In this document: piece by piece, positions 7,945 through 12,243 of the stretch | Numbering within the stretch: position 1 is the first letter of the stretch | Layout of the letters: each line of letters begins with the position of its first letter | Assembly (NCBI GenBank): GCA_023412755.1 | Contig: JAEZCB010000186.1 | Span: 1-12,243 of the forward strand | Length of the DNA: 12,243 nt | Origin: Bacteroidota bacterium | GTDB lineage: Bacteria > Bacteroidota > Bacteroidia > Flavobacteriales_F > PHOS-HE28 | Direction: 5' to 3' | Notes under the pieces: generated by a model | Databases searched by the model: none | Told to the model about the DNA's origin: nothing | What the model saw: only the letters and a program-made list of their open reading frames with translations | Program-made: the position numbers and the translations under genes

Positions 7945-8327
7945 CAGCTTCGGATACGGCCGCCATCTTCTCCCTGTTGTGCATCTACGTTGGGATCCTG
8001 GCCATAGTGGTCGCGGCCATCGGCATCATCCGCATGCCTGATGTCTTCACGCGAATGAGCGCTGTCACCAAGGCGGTAACGCTCGGCGTAGGCTTCATCC
8101 TACTTGGCGTGGTCGTGCATTTCAACGAAACGGCCATGCTTATCCGATGTGTGATCATCGTGGTATTCCTGTTCTTTTCCCTCGCGGTTTCCGCGCACGT
8201 CATTGGCCTCACCGCCTACAGGCAGCGAACACCCATGACCGATCTTACATTCCTGGATGAACTGGCAAGGGATGAGGCCGGAGGACCGGAGAAGGTGCCG
8301 GATCCGGATGACATGGTAAAGGATTGA
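7941..8327 (+). CDS. mrpG: Mrp Na+/H+ antiporter subunit G
   Basis: The last gene of the operon, 128 residues, MnhG/MrpG family. Three membrane helices (about 8-29, 45-60, 68-92) and the signature GIIRMPDVFTRMSAVTKAVTLG at 28-49. The C-terminal 35 residues are hydrophilic and acidic (ending DPDDMVKD), a cytosolic tail of the kind often seen in this subunit. It ends only 28 bases from the end of the convergent cold-shock gene, and I see no hairpin with a T-run between them, so the two transcripts may overlap at their 3' ends. Confidence 0.95.
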   Translation: MTASDTAAIFSLLCIYVGILAIVVAAIGIIRMPDVFTRMSAVTKAVTLGVGFILLGVVVHFNETAMLIRCVIIVVFLFFSLAVSAHVIGLTAYRQRTPMTDLTFLDELARDEAGGPEKVPDPDDMVKD

Positions 8328-8355
8328 ATGGCGATCGCTGTACTACTGGGAGCGT

Positions 8356-8793
8356 TCACTTCACCACCTTCACGCTCACAGCTTCGGGTCCTTTACGCCC
8401 GGCCTGGGTCTCGAATGTTACCTTATCGTTCTGCTTGATCGGATGTAATAGGCCGTTCACATGCACGAAGATGCTTTCCTGCGAGGCCTGGTCCTTGATG
8501 AAGCCGTAGCCTTTGTCTTCGTTGAAGAAGGTGACCACCCCGTTGCGGATACGGTCCTCGGGTTCATGCTCACGCTTGGGTACGCCAAGTTCGATCTCCT
8601 CGGCATTCACTTCCTCGCGCTTCTTGGTGGGATCCGGCGGTGTGGAGGTTATGTTCCCGAACTCGTCCACATAGGCGATCATATCCTCGAAACTCTTTTT
8701 GCCGGCCCCTTTGCGTTCCTGCTTGCGCTCGGCTTTTTCGCGGCGCTTCTTGTCAAGCTTTTTCTCCCGTTCCTTCTTGCTGAAACTATCCAT
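8356..8793 (-). CDS. Cold-shock-domain RNA-binding protein with a long charged N-terminal extension
   Basis: A 145-residue cytosolic protein. Residues 1-32 are almost entirely Lys, Arg and Glu in a helix- or coiled-coil-like pattern; 33-80 is a charged linker (SFEDMIAYVDEFGNIT, then Pro- and Glu-rich). Residues about 84-145 are a cold-shock domain, an OB-fold that binds single-stranded RNA and DNA: NGVVTFFNEDKGYGFIK contains RNP1 (KGYGFI, 94-99), SIFVHV (107-112) is RNP2, and the domain ends in a typical VSVKVVK. It is more than twice the size of plain CspA proteins (about 70), a form common in Bacteroidota. The leader carries a hairpin and a 7-base direct repeat (8818-8841), which may regulate it. 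RNA chaperone or translation control is the likely role; temperature response is not shown. Confidence 0.93.
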   Translation of the reverse strand: MDSFSKKEREKKLDKKRREKAERKQERKGAGKKSFEDMIAYVDEFGNITSTPPDPTKKREEVNAEEIELGVPKREHEPEDRIRNGVVTFFNEDKGYGFIKDQASQESIFVHVNGLLHPIKQNDKVTFETQAGRKGPEAVSVKVVK

Positions 8794-8817
8794 ACTTTTT
8801 TCCCGTGGCAGTGGATA

Positions 8818-8841
8818 TGCGGCACCTTAAGTGGTGCGGCA
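8818..8841 (-). promoter_or_regulatory. Hairpin with flanking direct repeats in the cold-shock gene leader
   Basis: Read on the minus strand, GCACC and GGTGC form a perfect 5-base stem with a 6-base ACTTAA loop (8822-8837), ending 28 bases before the ATG at 8793. A 7-base direct repeat (TGCCGCA on this strand) brackets it at 8835-8841 and 8818-8824. Cold-shock mRNAs in other bacteria often have structured leaders, so this could control translation or stability. It has no T-run and is therefore not a normal terminator. Confidence 0.4.
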
Positions 8842-8855
8842 TTCCCTGAGGCGTT

Positions 8856-8881
8856 GAAGATAACATTTTAACCCGCCTCAA
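8856..8881 (-). promoter_or_regulatory. Possible promoter for the cold-shock gene
   Basis: On the minus strand TTG (8881-8879) is followed after 16 bases by TATCTTC (8862-8856), a partial match to the Bacteroidota -33 TTG and -7 TAnnTTTG elements with somewhat short spacing. It would place the leader hairpin within the transcript. The strong terminator just upstream (8897-8930) implies that this gene needs its own promoter. Confidence 0.3.
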
Positions 8882-8896
8882 GCGCTGTGTGGTGAG

Positions 8897-8930
8897 AAAA
8901 AACAGAGGCGATGGGCTCGGCCACCGCCTC
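8897..8930 (-). terminator. Strong intrinsic terminator of the minus-strand cluster
   Basis: On the minus strand GAGGCGGTGG (8930-8921), loop CCGAGC, and CCATCGCCTC (8914-8905) form a 10-base stem with one G-U pair. It is followed after two bases by TTTTTT (8902-8897). It begins 30 bases after the stop of the small secreted gene. This is a textbook Rho-independent terminator and separates that gene from the cold-shock gene. Confidence 0.9.
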
Positions 8931-8960
8931 CTGGATAATGACCGGATGGTCCCTACATCT

Positions 8961-9305
8961 CTATTTCTTCCGTTCGCGCTGCAACACGTACGTCGTGGTC
9001 TCTCCTGTCTGTCCCGGGCCTGGAGCCGTGGTGGTGGAGGTGGCAATGCTCCACCCTTTGTCATAGAGGTCCTGCAGGGTGGTATTGAGAGCAACGAAGA
9101 ACATATCCGGTTCGCGCGAGGAGGTGGGTATCACTTGGGACCCATCGCCCTTGGTCACCGCCATGATCCTGCCTGTATTCTGGTTCCACTGCAGCAGCAT
9201 GATGTCCTTGCCATTGGCTGGCTCCCTGGTCTGCGTCATTGTGTGCAGAGAGCATGTGATGGAAGCGCAGAGAAAGGCGAAGCGAAGGAGTTGTATGAAG
9301 TTCAT
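8961..9305 (-). CDS. Small exported protein of unknown function
   Basis: A 114-residue protein that I do not recognise with certainty. Residues 1-22 look like a signal peptide (hydrophobic FIQLLRFAFLCASI); two cysteines (13 and 18) do not fit a good lipobox, so a lipoprotein is unlikely. The mature part has the pattern of a small beta-rich domain: MLLQWNQNTGRIMAV, then MFFVALNTTLQDLYDKGWSIATSTTT, and a final strand TTYVLQRERKK. The 'hydrophobic strand, LQDLYDKGW, strand, YVLQR' outline recalls DUF4177-type domains, a weak suggestion only. The Met at 9305 was chosen because it begins the signal peptide; the upstream open frame antisense to the next gene has no such pattern. It follows the ceramidase-like gene by 26 bases on the same strand and is the last gene before the terminator. 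Confidence 0.7.
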   Translation of the reverse strand: MNFIQLLRFAFLCASITCSLHTMTQTREPANGKDIMLLQWNQNTGRIMAVTKGDGSQVIPTSSREPDMFFVALNTTLQDLYDKGWSIATSTTTAPGPGQTGETTTYVLQRERKK

Positions 9306-9331
9306 TTGTTCAGGTTCTGGTGGGCGGAAAA

Positions 9332-10092
9332 TTAAGCGGCATGGGCGAAACCATCGACCTTTTTCCGGGCTTTGGATCGCGAACGTTCCAGCACCCATCG
9401 CACGATCATCCATCCCGCAGCGGCCATGAACAGGTGCTTGAAGGAATGGCCGGAGAAATGGCCCTGAACAATTGGAAGATGACATGGTCCAACGCTTCCG
9501 CCGCACGAGCCAGAGCGAAGAACAGGTACGCCAGCAGGATCTCGCTCCACCGGCCATGGCGGTATGGATAAGCCCAGATGATGAAGGGTATGAGCAGGAT
9601 CGGTAGGTAATGCACCAGTACGTAAGGCCGAAGATCTCCGGACCAGTGCCACCAGAGTACGCTTCCGATCCCCAGGAGTACCAACAGTGGCAGCAGCATA
9701 TGGCCATACCATTCCCCCACATGGTCGTTTATGATCATGCAGAAGAAGGTGAGGATGATGATGGCGATGGGCACCCTGTCATACACCAGGGTGATATCCC
9801 GGGGTTCCCAATGGTAGTACCCGCTTCCGAAGGTGAGCAGGATGAAGGCCGTGGAGAGCACCACCATCATTCTGCGCATGGATCGGGGACGGGTGAAGCG
9901 TAAAGCCGATAGGCCTGTTGCTCCGACAAAGAGGAACGGCAGGTTGGTGATCACATCCATGAAATTGGGGATCCCGCCAACCTCCCGCTGATCAGCGAAG
10001 TGATGATACCCCTGATCCTGTGGGATGGGACCATTGAGCCACAACAGGGTCACGAAGGCCACGGATAATACCGGTATGATCCAATGCTTCAT
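9332..10092 (-). pseudogene. Alkaline-ceramidase-like membrane hydrolase, frameshifted
   Basis: A seven-helix protein of the alkaline ceramidase/CREST family, which hydrolyses amide bonds of lipids using zinc. The first 210 or so residues are in one frame: NFMDVITNLPFLFVG (43-57), then SGYYH with Ser90 and His94, and Asp105 in LVYDRVP. The spacing S-x3-H-x10-D is that of human ACER3 (Ser77, His81, Asp92). The expected end, SGHSFKHLFMA with the HxxxH zinc pair, is present but in another frame. Continuing the first frame instead gives an unrelated tail (PAIPSSTCSW...) ending at 9406. Adding one base at about 9450-9466 restores a protein of about 253 residues, a normal length (761 + 1 bases is divisible by three). 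This is either a sequencing or assembly error or a true inactivation. The real substrate is unknown; bacterial members are poorly studied. Confidence 0.85.
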
Positions 10093-10133
10093 CGTCACGG
10101 CGTGTGCGAAGATGGATCGGATGGGGCCGACTT

Positions 10134-10721
10134 TCAATGATCCGTATTGCCACTGTACCTGAAGTGACCGATGATCCGATGACCTATCGATACGTCCGCC
10201 AACACCTGCCCGGCGCCGATGTTGTGCATGATCATGTAACGGCCACTGTCGGGGGATGAGCGATCCACCACCAGGCCGATGTGGGTGATACCGCCGCCGA
10301 GGTCCCAGCAGATGATGTCGCCCGGTCTGTGCGTCTTGGTGGTGTGGTCCACGGGAAGGGATAGTCCCTTTCGCTTGAAGAACACCATGAGGTTGGGCAC
10401 CCTGCGATGATCGATGTTCGGGTCTGGCGCTGTGAGCCGCCAATGTTTCGGGTACAGGTGGAAGTTCTCCTTCATATCCCTATGCACCTCGCGTTGCAGA
10501 TCGATCCCCACTTTCCGGTATGCGCGTATCACCACATCGGTGCAGACCCCGCGATCCGCAGGCACATCGCCACCAGGATAGGCCAGTGGTACATACGCCG
10601 GATCGTATATCACGGTCTGGTCCTCCAGTGCCATTGCAGCCTCGGACAACCGTTCATTGAATGCCTGGGCCGAAGCCACGATGGGAAAAAGAAGAAATAC
10701 GGTGATGATCTGGATCCTCAT
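10134..10721 (-). CDS. DUF1287 family secreted protein (YijF-like, NlpC/P60-like)
   Basis: A 195-residue exported protein from the Met at 10721, which opens the signal peptide (cleavage after VASA, residue 18); an in-frame Met at 10742 would add seven polar residues and is less likely. The mature part shows the DUF1287 signature in order: YDPAYVPLAYPGGDVP (39-54), GVCTDVVIRAYR with Cys60, PDPNIDHRRVPNL (99-111), PGDIICWDL (133-141), THIGLV with His147, a later HNIG, and GHFRY near the end. The Cys60 and His147 layout resembles NlpC/P60 cysteine peptidases, which cut or bind cell-wall peptides; enzyme activity is inferred and not shown for the family as far as I know. It is the first of the minus-strand genes, 41 bases before the ceramidase-like gene, and probably co-transcribed with it. 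Confidence 0.9.
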   Translation of the reverse strand: MRIQIITVFLLFPIVASAQAFNERLSEAAMALEDQTVIYDPAYVPLAYPGGDVPADRGVCTDVVIRAYRKVGIDLQREVHRDMKENFHLYPKHWRLTAPDPNIDHRRVPNLMVFFKRKGLSLPVDHTTKTHRPGDIICWDLGGGITHIGLVVDRSSPDSGRYMIMHNIGAGQVLADVSIGHRIIGHFRYSGNTDH

Positions 10722-10793
10722 GTCTGGGTAATGCGAGGCCACGGTTTACGTAACGCGCTGGGGGACTTGAACGGAATTTGCAGTCCTTCAGGT
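10722..10793. promoter_or_regulatory. Divergent intergenic region
   Basis: These 72 bases separate the DUF1287 gene (minus) from the membrane-protein gene (plus) and must hold at least one promoter for each side unless the promoters lie inside the genes. An 8-base perfect palindrome, TTACGTAA, lies at 10746-10753 and could be an operator. I see no good TAnnTTTG match on either strand. Confidence 0.35.
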
Positions 10794-11183
10794 ATGGGAG
10801 CTTTACTCGGCGCCGTGGTGGTGGCAGGCCTGTTGGTGGCCCTCTTTGCCAAAGCATTCAAGATCCGTGGGCCATGGGGAAGCGTATGGACATTCTTTCT
10901 CATCACCTTCCTCGGAGTGTGGGCGTTTTCGATCTGGGTCACCACATGGGAACCAGGTCCTTTAGGCGTCCGGTGGATACCCTCCTTTATCATTGGCTTG
11001 GTGATCGTCCTGGTGCTTGCGGCCGCTGTGCCACCGGGCCCGTACCCAACATCGCGCCCCGCGAGCATGCCGGAAGCAGGTGGTTTGCCGGAAGAGCGAA
11101 AAGGCGCATTGGCGATGGGCCTGTTCTTCTGGGGGGCGTTGTTGGTGCTGGCTATTGTGATCATCATAGGCCTGCTGTTGTAG
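10794..11183 (+). CDS. Small multi-helix membrane protein of unknown function
   Basis: A 129-residue protein with four predicted membrane helices (about 3-20, 30-50, 60-80 and 107-128) and a proline-rich hydrophilic loop between the third and fourth (PPGPYPTSRPASMPEAGG). Notable polar-aromatic stretches are RGPWGSVWTFFLITF and WVTTWEPGPLGVRW. I do not recognise the family; it has no signal for catalysis or transport. The ATG at 10794 starts exactly at the first helix, with AGG just before it as a weak ribosome-binding site; the frame is open further upstream but that part overlaps the divergent gene. It ends 42 bases before the next plus-strand gene, so the two may share a transcript. Confidence 0.75.
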   Translation: MGALLGAVVVAGLLVALFAKAFKIRGPWGSVWTFFLITFLGVWAFSIWVTTWEPGPLGVRWIPSFIIGLVIVLVLAAAVPPGPYPTSRPASMPEAGGLPEERKGALAMGLFFWGALLVLAIVIIIGLLL

Positions 11184-11225
11184 CGAAGCATCGGTTCGGC
11201 ACGTGATCGGGTGATCATCCGGATC

Positions 11226-12243
11226 ATGGGTATAAAGGAGGAAATGCGATTCCTGGCCGGTGACGCTGGCAAGGACAAGGTCTATTCATCAACGAATACA
11301 TTCAGGAATGAAGCTGCGGCCGTTCGTGCTTTCAAGCATGCGGTGGCGAAACTTTTCAATGTGGATGGATGGAGCGAATTACCCGGATTGAATTCCACAT
11401 TCGAGATGTTCGACGCCGAAGGTGTGCGGGTGAAAGGCCGCGTACCGCATGTGGGCGATCACACGCGGATCGTACTTCCAGGCATACCATTGGATCATTG
11501 GGTGCGTGTGATCGAGGTGAAGCAGGAGCCCGACCTGGCTGAGTTCACCGTGAGACCTTGCGCCGATCCACGTGAAGGACAGGAACCGGTGCGCACCGAC
11601 CATTTTTTCCAGGATACGGGCACCAGCACCTACCGCGTGGAACGGAAAGGCAGCATGCTGAAGGCCTTTGAGATAGGTCTTGATGAGCGCATCAACAACA
11701 AGGGGGAAGAGGCAGGTGGCCGTAAAGTGATCAATACCCTGATCGCCGAGGGAGGGCAGGCCGGTTTTCAAAAACTGCAATGGCAGAAGCTCACCGATCA
11801 TCTGGTGCACGAACTGGAAGCCCCCAAGGAGCAGCACAACATGACCGCAGGAAGGCGCAAAGGTGTGGTGGTGATCACCGGAGCATCGGCTGGTGTAGGC
11901 CGGGCCTGCGCACGGTTGTTCGCAGAACGCGGCTATGATGTCTCGCTGATCGCCCGTGGCGAGGAAGGCTTGAAGGGCGCGCAGGCGGAAGTGGAAGCGC
12001 TGGGGCGAAAGGCGATCATCCATCAGGTGGATGTGGCCGATGCGGATTCCGTGGAGCGTGCCGCACACCGCACCGAACAGGAACTGGGCCCGATCGATGT
12101 GTGGGTGAACAATGCCATGAACAGCGTCTTCAGTCCGGTGAAACAGATGACCGCGGAGGATTACCGGCGCGTGACGGAAGTGACCTACCTGGGCCAGGTG
12201 CATGGCGCACTTTCAGCGTTGCGAAGGATGCTCCCGCGCGATC
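11226..12243 (+). CDS. Unknown N-terminal domain fused in frame to a short-chain dehydrogenase (partial at the right edge)
   Basis: An uninterrupted frame of 339 codons that runs off the window. Residues 1-205 form an unrecognised soluble domain: a helical start (FRNEAAAVRAFKHAVAKLF), a beta-rich middle (GRVPHVGDHTRIVLPGIPLDHWVRVIEV; DHFFQDTGTSTYRVERKG) and an amphipathic end. From about residue 212 a classical short-chain dehydrogenase begins: TGASAGVG (218-225, nucleotide-binding Gly-rich loop), DV acidic pair after the fourth strand, and NNAM (295-298). The YxxxK active site lies outside. The junction is odd: Met206 (11841) has AAGGAG nine bases before it (11826-11831), a good ribosome-binding site, so the dehydrogenase may be a separate gene whose upstream neighbour lost its stop. 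The start at 11226 is uncertain; Met7 (11244) has AGGAGG only two bases before it. Confidence 0.8.
   Translation, partial: MGIKEEMRFLAGDAGKDKVYSSTNTFRNEAAAVRAFKHAVAKLFNVDGWSELPGLNSTFEMFDAEGVRVKGRVPHVGDHTRIVLPGIPLDHWVRVIEVKQEPDLAEFTVRPCADPREGQEPVRTDHFFQDTGTSTYRVERKGSMLKAFEIGLDERINNKGEEAGGRKVINTLIAEGGQAGFQKLQWQKLTDHLVHELEAPKEQHNMTAGRRKGVVVITGASAGVGRACARLFAERGYDVSLIARGEEGLKGAQAEVEALGRKAIIHQVDVADADSVERAAHRTEQELGPIDVWVNNAMNSVFSPVKQMTAEDYRRVTEVTYLGQVHGALSALRRMLPRD

Noticed and set aside
8331..8338. GCGATCGC palindrome between mrpG and the cold-shock gene
   Set aside because: An 8-base palindrome without a loop or T-run cannot act as a terminator, and such GATC-centred palindromes are common by chance at this GC content.
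9306..9722. Long upstream extension of the small exported protein
   Set aside because: That part lies within the ceramidase-like gene in a third frame, and the natural signal peptide starts at 9305.
11379..12203. 274-codon ORF on the minus strand at the right end
   Set aside because: It is antisense to the dehydrogenase frame, which carries clear TGASAGVG and NNA motifs; the antisense translation is His-rich with no family pattern.
1..12243. CRISPR arrays, tRNA or rRNA genes, transposases, integrases, att sites
   Set aside because: I looked for regular repeats, cloverleaf-like ends, terminal inverted repeats and recombinase motifs and saw none.

Overview
This window looks like a chromosomal piece of a GC-rich member of the Bacteroidota, probably a Flavobacteriales-like lineage. 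Two proteins at the left end finish in the type A sorting domain of the type IX secretion system (T9SS), which is essentially confined to this phylum. Starts mostly lack a strong Shine-Dalgarno sequence, and a basic-tailed cold-shock protein and a DUF1287 protein are also present. The taxonomic call is inference; no rRNA or tRNA gene is visible.

Layout. Bases 1-272 hold the tail of a T9SS cargo protein. A doubtful 64-residue two-helix membrane protein follows at 363-557. A complete secreted T9SS cargo built from HWNG/WAVG repeats (probable beta-propeller) lies at 811-2175. After a 367-base gap with a candidate promoter comes the dominant feature: a complete seven-gene Mrp Na+/H+ antiporter operon, mrpABCDEFG (2543-8327). 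It has no untranslated base between any two genes, and the key Glu and Lys residues of MrpA and MrpD are present.

The minus strand then carries, in order of transcription, a DUF1287 secreted protein (10721-10134), an alkaline-ceramidase-like membrane hydrolase broken by a one-base frameshift (10092-9332), a small secreted protein (9305-8961), a strong intrinsic terminator (8930-8897) and a separately transcribed cold-shock-domain protein (8793-8356) that converges on mrpG. On the plus strand a small multi-helix membrane protein (10794-11183) is followed by an ORF that runs off the right end (from 11226). That ORF joins an unrecognised domain of about 205 residues in frame to a short-chain dehydrogenase.

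How the genes work together. The Mrp subunits form one membrane complex that expels Na+ in exchange for H+. The minus-strand trio is envelope-directed (a secreted NlpC/P60-like protein, a lipid amidase-like membrane protein and a small exported protein), but a shared pathway is not proven. I see no clear new defence or mobile system. The most interesting points are the frameshift that cuts off the zinc-binding His pair of the ceramidase-like gene, and the in-frame fusion to the dehydrogenase with a ribosome-binding site buried at the junction.
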